DNA from: Rhodanobacteraceae bacterium
GTDB lineage: Bacteria; Pseudomonadota; Gammaproteobacteria; Xanthomonadales; Rhodanobacteraceae
DNA: 64,000 bases
Direction: 5' to 3'
Assembly (NCBI GenBank): GCA_004299555.1
Contig: SCQU01000029.1
Coordinates: 229,443-293,442 of the forward strand
Each line of letters begins with the position of its first letter. Position 1 is the first letter of the stretch. Below the pieces are notes generated by a model. It was not told the DNA's origin. It ran no database searches and was given only the letters and a program-made list of their open reading frames with translations. Below, piece by piece: positions 1-10,802 of the stretch. Both the position numbers and the translations under genes were made by a program.

Positions 1-1
1 G

Positions 2-997
2 CTGCCGGGTGAAGTGTTCGATTACGTCGGAACGGCCAACATCGCCCAGCGCGTTCCGCCGTTTTTTCCACCCTCGCCGGCGACGCCGGGGCCGGTCATC
101 CCGCGGCTCGACAGCTGGCAGCGCAGCGCGTTGGCGCTCGACCGTGTGCACCTCGGTGCGCACTGGCAGGTGCTTGCCGGCGGCCACCTGACGCGCCTCA
201 CGCAGCGTTCCTGGGACAGCGATGGCAACGCGCAGCCGGGCGTCCGCAGGGTGCAGTTCCTGCCGCAGGCGGCGCTGATGTGGTTGCCGACGCCGGCGTT
301 GACCGCGTACCTCAGTTACAGCAAGGGCCTCGCGCTTGGCCAGCAGGCGCCGTACTGGGCGGCCAACGCCGGGGATACGCTGGCGCCGCGCCTGTCGCGC
401 CAGATGGAAGCGGGGTTGAAATACCGTCGCGATGCGCGCCTCACGCTGACGGCGGCGCTGTACCGCATCCGCGAACCCTACCAGTTTGCGGCACCGGCGG
501 CGGCACCCGGTACGTTCACCTTCGTGCAGCGCGGCGAGGATGTCCATGCCGGGCTCGAACTCACCGCGCAAGGCCATCTCACGGACAACCTGCGGCTTGA
601 CGCCGGCGTGGCCTGGATCCGCGCGCGGGCAGAGAACACGGGGGTGGCGGCGTTCGAGGGCCACCAGACGCTCAACGTGCCCCGCCTGCGTGGCACGCTC
701 ACGCTGGGCTATGGTTTGCCGGCGATCCGCGGGTTGACCCTGCTGGCGGGCTGGCAGTACGCATCGCCCAACGTGGCGAGCGCGGACGGGACGGTGCGGG
801 TTCCGGCCTACAACGTGTTCGATGCCGGGCTGCGCTATGTGGGCCACCTTGGCCGTCACCGGGTGGTTTCGCGCCTGCTGGTCAGCAATGTCTTCGACCG
901 TTTCTACTGGCGCTATACGGGGAGCGATGGCAACGACAGCTATCTGCTGCCCGGGGCGCCGCGCGTTGCGCGCCTGTCGGTCAGCGTGGACCTGTGA
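2..997 (+). CDS. TonB-dependent outer-membrane receptor, C-terminal part (5' end outside window)
   Basis: The frame is open from the first bases of the window, so this is the last 331 residues of a longer gene. It shows the alternating hydrophobic strands and aromatic girdle of a TonB-dependent beta-barrel, with barrel strands such as LTAYLSYSKGLALG and GLKYRRDARLTLTAALYRI, a late VSNVFDRFYW segment and a terminal strand RVARLSVSVDL. Such receptors import scarce nutrients using energy from TonB-ExbBD. The stop codon overlaps the ATG of the PnuC-type transporter by one base, so the two are translationally coupled and probably handle the same substrate. In Xanthomonadales a receptor of this kind paired with PnuT is the predicted thiamin uptake pair. 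The plug domain and any upstream riboswitch lie outside the window, so the substrate is inferred. Confidence 0.85.
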   Translation: MPGEVFDYVGTANIAQRVPPFFPPSPATPGPVIPRLDSWQRSALALDRVHLGAHWQVLAGGHLTRLTQRSWDSDGNAQPGVRRVQFLPQAALMWLPTPALTAYLSYSKGLALGQQAPYWAANAGDTLAPRLSRQMEAGLKYRRDARLTLTAALYRIREPYQFAAPAAAPGTFTFVQRGEDVHAGLELTAQGHLTDNLRLDAGVAWIRARAENTGVAAFEGHQTLNVPRLRGTLTLGYGLPAIRGLTLLAGWQYASPNVASADGTVRVPAYNVFDAGLRYVGHLGRHRVVSRLLVSNVFDRFYWRYTGSDGNDSYLLPGAPRVARLSVSVDL

Positions 998-1590
998 TGG
1001 ACTGGCTCGAACTTGTCGCCGCGCTGGTCAGCGTTGCCGCTGTCTGGCTTACCGTGTTGAGGCGCGTGGTGTCGTGCCCGGTCGGGATCGTCTCGGTCAT
1101 CCTGTACGCGTGGGTGTTCATCGCGGCGCGGCTGTATTCCGATGCCCTGCTGCAGGGCATCTTCGGCGTGATGATCGTCTACAGCTGGGTGTACTGGAAG
1201 CGCCACCTCGATGCCGGCGCGCGCGTGGTGGTGGTGCCGCTGGCGCGGCGGTCGGCGGTCATCCACGTGCTGCTTGGCGTCGCGTGCGCGCTGGCCCTTG
1301 GCTATGCGATGCACCGCTTCACCAATGCGGCGCTGCCGTGGCTCGACAGCGCGCTCACCGCCTTCAGCCTCGTTGCCCAGTGGTGGCAGGCGCGCCGGCA
1401 CGTCGCCGCGTGGTGGCTGTGGATCATCGTCGATGTGATCTACGTCGGCGAGTACGTCTACAAACGCCTCGACATCACCTCGGTGCTGTACGCGGGGTTC
1501 GTGGTGCTGGCGGTACTGGGCCTGCGGCACTGGCAGCGGGCGCGCGACACGGCAGCGCCCGCAACCGCCGCCGTGCGCACGGGCGGCTGA
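997..1590 (+). CDS. pnuC: PnuC/PnuT-family vitamin-precursor transporter
   Basis: This 197-residue inner-membrane protein has about seven hydrophobic segments and the family's late aromatic block QWWQARR followed by WWLWIIVDVIYVGEYVYKR, where substrate-contacting Trp and Asn/Asp residues lie in PnuC structures. The family carries out facilitated diffusion of nicotinamide riboside (PnuC), thiamin (PnuT) or riboflavin (PnuX), with trapping by a cytoplasmic kinase. ATG at 997 overlaps the receptor stop TGA; a GTG one codon earlier is possible. Coupling to a TonB receptor favours a thiamin or similar vitamin role. No kinase gene follows, as the next gene is an N-acetyltransferase. Family is certain, substrate is not. 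Confidence 0.85.
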   Translation: MDWLELVAALVSVAAVWLTVLRRVVSCPVGIVSVILYAWVFIAARLYSDALLQGIFGVMIVYSWVYWKRHLDAGARVVVVPLARRSAVIHVLLGVACALALGYAMHRFTNAALPWLDSALTAFSLVAQWWQARRHVAAWWLWIIVDVIYVGEYVYKRLDITSVLYAGFVVLAVLGLRHWQRARDTAAPATAAVRTGG

Positions 1591-1659
1591 CGGCGCCCGG
1601 GCGATGGATGTAAGGTCACCCGGGCGCGGCCGGTTCCGCGCGTCAAGGCGGGATACGAA

Positions 1660-2472
1660 GTGGACGCGGTGATCGATCTGGACGGCTATTTCCGGCGCAT
1701 CGGTTACACCGGATCGCGGGTGCCGACGGTGGCGGTGCTGCACGCGATCACGCGCGCGCACGCCGAGGCGATCCCGTTCGAGAACCTCGATGTGTTGCTC
1801 GGGCACCCGATCGAGCTTGCACCGGCCGCGTTGTATCGCAAGCTCGTGGTGGAGCGCCGTGGCGGCTACTGCTTCGAGCAGAACGGCCTGCTGCTGGAAG
1901 TGCTGACGCGGCTCGGGTTTTTGGTGCGGCCGCTGAGCGCGCGGGTGCGCCTGGGTACCGCCGATCGCAGCATCGACCTGCCGCGCACGCATCTGGTGCT
2001 CGAAGTCAGCGTTGACGGCGCGGCATGGATCACCGATGTCGGTGTCGGCTCGGCGTCGCTGACCGCGGCGCTGCGGCTGGTCGCCGATGTGGAGCAGTCC
2101 ACGCCGCACGAGCCGCGCCGGCTGGTGCGCGCGGATGGCAGGTGGTATCACCAGATCTGGCGCGGTGGCGCGTGGGTCGATGTGTATGAATTCACCGGCG
2201 AGGTGATGCCGCTGATCGATCGCACGCTTGCCAACTGGTACACCAGCACGCACCCGCAGTCGAAGTTCCGCCGCGACCTGTTGGTGGCGCTGGCACGGCG
2301 TGATGGCCGGCGCGTGGCGTTGCACGGTCACGAATTGTCGTTTTACGCCCATACCGGCGCGGCCGAACACCGCGATGTTTCGGCACCCGGCCAGTTGCTG
2401 GCGGCGCTGCGTGATGAATTCGGGATCGAGCTACCCGCCGGTACGCGCATCCGGTGGCCGCTGGCGGCGTGA
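1660..2472 (+). CDS. nat: Arylamine N-acetyltransferase
   Basis: This cytoplasmic enzyme of 270 residues moves acetyl groups from acetyl-CoA to arylamines and hydrazines by a ping-pong mechanism. The catalytic triad is visible: Cys71 in RRGGYCFEQN, His111 in PRTHLVLEV and Asp126 in WITDVGVG, with the spacing usual for the family (Cys69/His107/Asp122 in the Salmonella enzyme). The N-terminal PFENLDVLLG stretch is also typical. The start is GTG at 1660 with an AAGGCGGGA-like ribosome binding site just upstream. Between pnuC and this gene (1593-1627) lies a 9-bp GC inverted repeat with a 17-nt loop and no T-run. Physiological substrate is unknown. Confidence 0.9.
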   Translation: MDAVIDLDGYFRRIGYTGSRVPTVAVLHAITRAHAEAIPFENLDVLLGHPIELAPAALYRKLVVERRGGYCFEQNGLLLEVLTRLGFLVRPLSARVRLGTADRSIDLPRTHLVLEVSVDGAAWITDVGVGSASLTAALRLVADVEQSTPHEPRRLVRADGRWYHQIWRGGAWVDVYEFTGEVMPLIDRTLANWYTSTHPQSKFRRDLLVALARRDGRRVALHGHELSFYAHTGAAEHRDVSAPGQLLAALRDEFGIELPAGTRIRWPLAA

Positions 2473-2482
2473 CCCGGTGGAT

Positions 2483-2558
2483 TGGCGCTCCATGCGAGAC
2501 TCGAACTCGCGTTACCGCCGTGAGAGGGCGATGTCCTGGGCCACTAGACGAAGGGAGC
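2483..2558 (-). tRNA. tRNA-Glu (anticodon CTC)
   Basis: Read on the minus strand this is a complete 76-nt cloverleaf with encoded 3' CCA (2483-2485). The anticodon loop is CTCTCAC, giving anticodon CTC for glutamate codon GAG, and the D arm, GGCGG anticodon stem and TTCGAGT T loop match the E. coli tRNA-Glu layout. The T stem GCGAG/CTCGC is perfect. The acceptor stem has one C-U mismatch at pair 6-67, and the anticodon stem opens with a T-G wobble. It is transcribed away from pcnB. It is the only tRNA gene I find in the window. Confidence 0.95.
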
Positions 2559-2578
2559 GTGGGCCGTGCCAGCGCGCT

Positions 2579-2584
2579 AGTATA
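2579..2584 (-). promoter_or_regulatory. -10 hexamer for tRNA-Glu
   Basis: On the minus strand the hexamer TATACT lies about 20 bp before the tRNA 5' end and is followed by a GC-rich discriminator-like stretch, as expected for a stable-RNA promoter. I see no good -35 at 16-18 bp. Confidence 0.4.
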
Positions 2585-2598
2585 GCGAACTTCATGCT

Positions 2599-4017
2599 GT
2601 GAATCCGCGGCGTGTCACTCCGGATGGATACCTTCGTTTGAGCTCCGATTCTGCAGACCCTACAGCCTTTTCGCCGACTCCCCGCGTGATCCCGCGCGAT
2701 CAACACAACCTGTCCCGCAAACAGATCAGCCGCGGCGCGTTGAAGGTGTTGTATACGCTCAAGGACGCCGGTTTTCGCGGTTGCCTCGTGGGGGGCGCGG
2801 TGCGCGACCTGCTGCTGGGGCGCAAGCCCAAGGACTTCGACGTTGCCACCGACGCGACGCCCGAAGAGGTCAGGAAGCTCTTCCGCAATTGCCGCCTGAT
2901 CGGGCGCCGGTTCCGGCTGGCGCATGTGATCTTCGGCCCGGAGATCGTTGAAGTCGCGACGTTCCGTGGTACCGGCGATGGCGAGGACAGCGAAGACCAC
3001 CACGTGGTCGACGGCCGCATCGTGCGCGACAATGTGTGGGGGACCATCGAAGAGGACGCGGTGCGGCGCGATTTCCGCGTCAATGCGCTGTACTACGACA
3101 TCGCCGATTTCAGCGTGCTCGACTTTGTCGGCGGCATCGAGGATCTCGAACGCAAGGAATTACGCCTGATCGGCGACCCGGTCACGCGCTACCACGAAGA
3201 TCCGGTGCGGATGCTGCGTGCGGCGCGGCTCGCGGCCAAGCTTGGATTCACGATTGACCCCGCGGCCGCGGCACCGTTTCGCGACTGCGGCGCGCTGCTG
3301 GCCGAGGCGCCACCCGCGCGCCTGTTCGATGAGTGCCAAAAGATGTTTCTGGCCGGCTACGGGCTGGCGAGCTTCCGCAAGCTGCTGGAATGCGGGCTGC
3401 TGCGGCAACTGTTTCCCGGCGCGGTGCGCGCGCTTGCCAATGATGCGTCGGGTGCGCTGCGGACGCTGATGGAGCAGGGCTTTGCCGGCACCGATGCACG
3501 CGTGGCGGAGGGGCGCCCGGTCACGCCGGCGTTCCTGTTCGCGGTGCTGCTCTGGGGTGAGGTGGAGCCGCTGGCGAGGCAGTTGCACGCGGAAGGCGTG
3601 CCGCCGTCACTGGCCTGGCAGCGTGCGGGGCACAGGGTCATGGCCGATGCGGGCAAACGGGTGTCGATCCCGCACCGGTTTGGCTACGCGATTGAGGAAA
3701 TCTGGGCGCTGCAGCCGCGCTTTGCCGAACGCACGCGCAAACGGGTGTTCCGTTTGCTGGCGCATCCGCGGTTCCGTGCCGCCTATGATTTCCTGTTGCT
3801 GCGCGCCGGTGAATCGGATGCTGTGCGTGGGTCGGGCGAGTGGTGGACCCGCGCGCAGACACTGGCGCCCGAGGAGCTGTCGGCGTTGCTGGCGCCCAGG
3901 ACGGCGGCCAAGCCGGGTGACACAACGGACGCCAAACCCGCCGGCACGCGCCGGCGTCACCGGCGTGGCGGCGGCCGGCGCAAAAAGGCGGCGGCCACGC
4001 CTGAAACACCCGAGTGA
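2599..4017 (+). CDS. pcnB: Poly(A) polymerase I
   Basis: PcnB adds 3' poly(A) tails to RNA and so promotes mRNA decay. The nucleotidyltransferase head is clear: LVGGAVRDLLLG, then the metal-binding pair in PKDFDVATDATPEEV, then RLIGRRFRLAHVIFG. The PcnB-specific lead-in VIPRDQHNLSRKQIS separates it from CCA-adding enzymes. The C-terminus is a very basic RNA-binding tail (RRRHRRGGGRRKK). Length is 472 residues against 465 in E. coli. I use GTG at 2599; a second GTG at 2686 would cut into the conserved lead-in. folK follows after 3 nt, the usual gammaproteobacterial pairing, but panB does not come next. Confidence 0.95.
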   Translation: MNPRRVTPDGYLRLSSDSADPTAFSPTPRVIPRDQHNLSRKQISRGALKVLYTLKDAGFRGCLVGGAVRDLLLGRKPKDFDVATDATPEEVRKLFRNCRLIGRRFRLAHVIFGPEIVEVATFRGTGDGEDSEDHHVVDGRIVRDNVWGTIEEDAVRRDFRVNALYYDIADFSVLDFVGGIEDLERKELRLIGDPVTRYHEDPVRMLRAARLAAKLGFTIDPAAAAPFRDCGALLAEAPPARLFDECQKMFLAGYGLASFRKLLECGLLRQLFPGAVRALANDASGALRTLMEQGFAGTDARVAEGRPVTPAFLFAVLLWGEVEPLARQLHAEGVPPSLAWQRAGHRVMADAGKRVSIPHRFGYAIEEIWALQPRFAERTRKRVFRLLAHPRFRAAYDFLLLRAGESDAVRGSGEWWTRAQTLAPEELSALLAPRTAAKPGDTTDAKPAGTRRRHRRGGGRRKKAAATPETPE

Positions 4018-4020
4018 CCC

Positions 4021-4506
4021 ATGCCGGTACTGGACGCGTATGTCGCATTGGGCAGCAACCTCGATGACCCGCGCGCGCAGGTCGAGCGGGGGTTTGCGGC
4101 GCTGGCGGCGTTACCGCGCACCCGCCTGAGGGCGCGCTCGCACCTGTATCGCACGCCGCCATGGGGTGTCCTGGAGCAGCCCGATTTCATCAACGCAGCC
4201 GCGTGGTTGGCGACCGAGTTGCCAGCGCGCGGGTTGTTGCGGGCGTTGCTGGCGCTGGAGGTGCGCGCCGGCCGGGTGCGCGGCCGGCGCAACGGGCCAC
4301 GGGTGCTGGACCTTGACCTGCTGGTGTATGGCGACGCCGTAGTCGATGAGCCTGGTCTTGTCCTGCCGCATCCGCGTTTGCATGCACGCGCGTTCGTATT
4401 GTTGCCGCTGGCGGACGTCGCGCCCGGGCTGGTGGTCCCGGGACAGGGGTGCGTGGCCGGGCTGCTGGCCAGGGTGGACGCCGAAGGCTGCGTACGCCTC
4501 GACTGA
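4021..4506 (+). CDS. folK: 6-hydroxymethyl-7,8-dihydropterin pyrophosphokinase
   Basis: FolK transfers pyrophosphate from ATP to 6-hydroxymethyl-dihydropterin, the step before dihydropteroate synthase in folate synthesis. The 161-residue protein starts with the family signature AYVALGSNLDDP, carries SHLYRTPPWG in the catalytic loop and has the metal-binding RVLDLDLLVYGD, followed by LPHPRLHARAFVLLPL. It starts 3 nt after the pcnB stop, so both are probably on one message. In Pseudomonas and most relatives panB-panC-panD follow directly; here ribF follows and panBCD is found 51 kb further on. Confidence 0.96.
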   Translation: MPVLDAYVALGSNLDDPRAQVERGFAALAALPRTRLRARSHLYRTPPWGVLEQPDFINAAAWLATELPARGLLRALLALEVRAGRVRGRRNGPRVLDLDLLVYGDAVVDEPGLVLPHPRLHARAFVLLPLADVAPGLVVPGQGCVAGLLARVDAEGCVRLD

Positions 4507-4568
4507 GTGGCGGCGCTGCCCCCCCCCAAACCAGACGCGCGTATGCTGCGGTGCGACACGATCGCAAA

Positions 4569-4574
4569 TATACT
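4569..4574 (+). promoter_or_regulatory. -10-like hexamer directly before ribF
   Basis: TATACT ends exactly 6 nt before the ribF ATG, which would place the transcription start on or next to the start codon. No Shine-Dalgarno sequence is present in the 20 nt before the ATG. This suggests a leaderless ribF message; no clear -35 is visible. Confidence 0.35.
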
Positions 4575-4580
4575 CGGCCG

Positions 4581-5533
4581 ATGCTGAGGGTTTACCGTGA
4601 CATTGCGGGGCCGAGCCTGGCGCCGCGCGGCAGCGTGCTTACGATCGGCGCGTTCGACGGCCTGCATCGCGGGCATGCGGCGCTGCTGGAGCGCGTGTGC
4701 GAGCGCGCACGCACGCTGGCGTTGACGCCGGCCGCCATCAGCTTCGAGCCGCTGCCGCGCGGATATTTTTCGCCGGTACCGCTCAAGCGTTTGTCGTCGG
4801 TGCGCGAAAAACTGGCCGGGTTCGACGCGGCCGGGATCGAACTGCTGCTGTTGCTGCGGTTTGGTGCGCGGCTGGCGACGATGGGTGCCGAGGCATTCGT
4901 GCGCCAGGTGCTGATCGCGCGGATGAGCGCGCGCGAGATCTGGGTTGGCGCCAACTTCCGCTTTGGCCACAACCGCACCGGCGACGTCGAGCTGCTGCGG
5001 GCGCTCGAAAGTGAAGGCAACTACGCGGTGCGGGTGCTGGATGCCGTCAGCGTCGGCGACGGCGAGCGGATTTCGGCCTCGCGGGTACGCGGTGCGCTTG
5101 GCAGCGGCGACTTTGCGCACGCGCGCGAGCTGCTGGGGCGCCCATTCACGCTCAGCGGGCGCGTGGTGCCTGGGCGGCACCTTGGACACACGCTTGGCTA
5201 TCCAACCGCGAACATCCGCCTGGGCAAGCGCGTGTCGCCCATTGGCGGCATCTTTGCGGTGCGCGCGCGGGTCGACGGGCGCTGGTGGCCGGGCGTCGCC
5301 AGCCTTGGCGTGCGTCCGACGGTCGCCGGCGGCGGCGAGCCGCTGCTGGAAGTCCACCTGTTCGACTTTGCCGGCGACCTGTACGGCCAGCGCCTTGAGG
5401 TCGAGTTTGCAGCCAAGTTGCGCGACGAGGAAAAATTTGCCGATCTGGCTGCGCTGCGTGCGCAGATGGATCGCGATGCCGCCGCCGCGCGGCGCATTCT
5501 TGTCAATACCACACCTGCTTCCGGAGCGCTCGC

Positions 5534-5537
<4 letters not shown>
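4581..5537 (+). CDS. ribF: Bifunctional riboflavin kinase / FAD synthetase
   Basis: RibF phosphorylates riboflavin to FMN and adenylates it to FAD. The N-terminal adenylyltransferase domain has [14 protein letters not shown] (the HxGH-type site) and [14 protein letters not shown]; the C-terminal flavokinase domain has [20 protein letters not shown]. Length is 318 residues, as usual. The ATG at 4581 lines up exactly with the E. coli N-terminus; longer upstream frames have no similarity. Its stop overlaps the ileS GTG by 4 nt. The usual upstream neighbour murJ is absent here and lies at 53.7-55.3 kb. Confidence 0.95.
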
Positions 5538-8449
<2,912 letters not shown>

Positions 8450-8522
8450 GCGCCGGATTGGTGTGGAATGGGCGCTGGCGGCCATGCCGCCGGCGAAGGC
8501 ATGGGGAACCAGGGAGAACAAC

Positions 8523-10511
8523 ATGAAGCCTGTAACGCACTGGCTGGTGGGGCTGCTGCTGTGCGGGTTGGCGATGGTTGCGCTGGCCGGTCCGGTGTCG
8601 TTTGCCGATCTCGCGCGCCATCCGCGGTACACGATGGTGAAGATTTCGCCGGATGGCACGCATATCGCCGCGTCCGCGGTACTGGCCAATGGACAGACGG
8701 TGCTGTCGCTCGTGGATCTCGCTACCCGCAAGGGGGTCAACATCACACCGCGCGAAGGCGATGATGTCGAGGATTTCTGGTGGGTGTCGCCAAAGTACGT
8801 GGTGTACGACGAGTCCGAGCATTTGGGCGGTTGGGATGCGCCGCTTGCAACCGGTGAGCTCTACAGCGTCGAGGCCGACGGCGGCAGCCCGACGATGATC
8901 TACGGTTACCGCATGAACAGCACGGAGGCCGGCACCCGCATCCAGCATGCCGAGCCCGAAGCTGGCTCGGCTGCGTTCCTTGCGCGCATCGACGGCGACC
9001 CGTACCACATCCTGGTGACGGTCACCCCATGGTCCGCCACGGGATCGCTTGGTACGCTGACCTTTGTGTACCGGATGGACGTGCGTGACGGGGTGAAGAC
9101 CCGCGTCGCCAGCGCGCCGATCCGCGAAGCGTCTTTTCTGGCCGACCATCATGGCCATGTGCGGTTTGCCTTCGGCAATGACATCGACGGTCATGCGCGC
9201 ATCTACATGCGTGGCACCGATGGTGGCGACTGGCAATTGCTCGGTCAGGCCAGCCAGGATCGTGACTGGCCGATCGCCTTCAGTGCCGATGACCGGACTG
9301 TGTGGGTGGCATGCCCCGGCAAGCCGAGCGGGTTTGGCGTCTGCAGGCTTGATCCGGCCACGCGGCAGCTGACGCACGTCTGGCACAATCGGGCCGTCGA
9401 GTCCACCACGCTGGCGCAGGGGCTGGCCGAGGATTCGGTGATCGGCGTGCGTTTCACCGACGGCCGGCCCGCGATTTCGGTGTTCGACAATCAGGCGCCG
9501 GGCGTCAAGGCGCTCATCGGATTGATGCAGCAGTATCCTGGCGAGGACGTACACTTTGTATCCGGCACCGCCGACGGCAGCAAGGCCATCGCGCTGGTGC
9601 AGGCCGACGTCGATCCCGGTACGTTCTTCCTGTACGACCGCGCGGCCAACAAGTTCTCGCCGCTGTTGCAACGCGCGGCGTGGATCGATCCGGACCAGCT
9701 CGGCCGGGCGGTGCCATACACCTTCAAGACCCGCGACGGCCTGACCGAGCAGGGTTATGTGACCTATCCGCCGGGCAAGCAGGGTGCCAGGGATCTGCCA
9801 TTGGTGGTCTTTGTGCATGGCGGGCCGTACGGCATTCGTGACTGGTGGCGATACGACCCGTACGTGCAGGCACTGGCCACGCGCGGCTACGCGGTGCTGC
9901 AGGTCAACTATCGCGGTTCGGGTGGCTATGGCTATGCGTTCGAACAGGCCGGCTGGCACCAGTGGGGCGCCAAGATGCAGGACGACGTCACCGACGCCAC
10001 CCGCTGGGCCATTGCACAAGGCATTGCCGACAAGAACCGGATCTGCATTTACGGCGGCAGTTATGGCGGCTACGCGGCGCTGGAAGGCGCGGTTGATGCG
10101 CCTGACCTATACAAATGCACGATCGGCTACGTCGGCGTCTACAACCTGCCGGCCATGCTGGACAGAAGGGATGCGGCCGAGACGCTGTATGCCACCGACT
10201 TCTGGAAACGGACGATGGGCACGGACCAGACGGTGCTGGAACAGCACTCGCCGATCTACCAGTTGAACAACCTGAAAGCCAAGGTGATGTTGATCGTTGG
10301 CGGCCGTGACACGATCGTGCCACCTTCGCAAGGCGAGGATCTGCGCATGGCGTTGTTGCAGCGGGGCATCAAGCCGGTGTGGCTGTACAAGGCTGGCGAG
10401 TGGCACGGTTTCTACGATCCGGCCAACATCGCCGAGCTGTTCGCCAAGGTCGACGCGTTCGTGGCGGCGAACATTGGCCCGGGGGTGGCTGCAGCGCCGG
10501 CCAAGCAGTAG
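8523..10511 (+). CDS. Secreted S9-family prolyl oligopeptidase-like peptidase
   Basis: The 662-residue protein starts with a signal peptide (hydrophobic run to about residue 22, ending ALAGP) and then a beta-propeller-like N-terminal domain opening with ARHPRYTMVKISPDGTHIA. The C-terminal alpha/beta hydrolase has the catalytic serine at about 513 in YGGSYGGYA, aspartate at 596 in GGRDTIVP and histidine at 628 in GEWHGFY. S9 enzymes of this acylaminoacyl/dipeptidyl-peptidase type degrade peptides in the periplasm or outside the cell and are abundant in Xanthomonadales. The in-frame codons upstream of 8523 lack coding character; ATG 8523 has a GGGAGAACA ribosome binding site. It sits in the gap between ileS and lspA. 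Exact peptide specificity is not predictable. Confidence 0.9.
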   Translation: MKPVTHWLVGLLLCGLAMVALAGPVSFADLARHPRYTMVKISPDGTHIAASAVLANGQTVLSLVDLATRKGVNITPREGDDVEDFWWVSPKYVVYDESEHLGGWDAPLATGELYSVEADGGSPTMIYGYRMNSTEAGTRIQHAEPEAGSAAFLARIDGDPYHILVTVTPWSATGSLGTLTFVYRMDVRDGVKTRVASAPIREASFLADHHGHVRFAFGNDIDGHARIYMRGTDGGDWQLLGQASQDRDWPIAFSADDRTVWVACPGKPSGFGVCRLDPATRQLTHVWHNRAVESTTLAQGLAEDSVIGVRFTDGRPAISVFDNQAPGVKALIGLMQQYPGEDVHFVSGTADGSKAIALVQADVDPGTFFLYDRAANKFSPLLQRAAWIDPDQLGRAVPYTFKTRDGLTEQGYVTYPPGKQGARDLPLVVFVHGGPYGIRDWWRYDPYVQALATRGYAVLQVNYRGSGGYGYAFEQAGWHQWGAKMQDDVTDATRWAIAQGIADKNRICIYGGSYGGYAALEGAVDAPDLYKCTIGYVGVYNLPAMLDRRDAAETLYATDFWKRTMGTDQTVLEQHSPIYQLNNLKAKVMLIVGGRDTIVPPSQGEDLRMALLQRGIKPVWLYKAGEWHGFYDPANIAELFAKVDAFVAANIGPGVAAAPAKQ

Positions 10512-10540
10512 GCAACGCCTGACCCGGTGTAAAAAGCCAT

Positions 10541-10770
10541 CCCCCTTGATCCCCCTTCCTGCGGAAGGGGGAAGGCAGCGTCGATCCCTTCTTGCGGAAG
10601 GGGGGAAGGCAGCGTCGATCCCTCCCTGCGGAAGGGGGAAGGCAGCGTCGATCCCTTCTTGCGGAAGGGGGAGACAAACCCAACGGCTTCAGTTGGCGAA
10701 GAACCACCAACCTCCTTCGGCGAGGGGAAGGTAGGCCAACCCCCTTCGGGACGAAGGGGTCGACGCGCAG
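10541..10770. repeat. 33-bp tandem repeat plus GA/CT-rich palindromes between convergent genes
   Basis: Units beginning GCGGAAGGGGGAAGGCAGCG start at 10561, 10594, 10628 and 10661, a period of 33 bp (one unit of 34). The last copy is partial. Flanking sequence includes the inverse pattern CCCCCTTC...GAAGGGG at 10739-10760. The region separates the S9 peptidase from the convergent QEGLA gene. Open frames through it are repetitive and I do not consider them genes. Confidence 0.85.
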
Positions 10771-10802
10771 CGTCGGGGGGGTGCGGCTCCGTCGCGGCGC
10801 AC

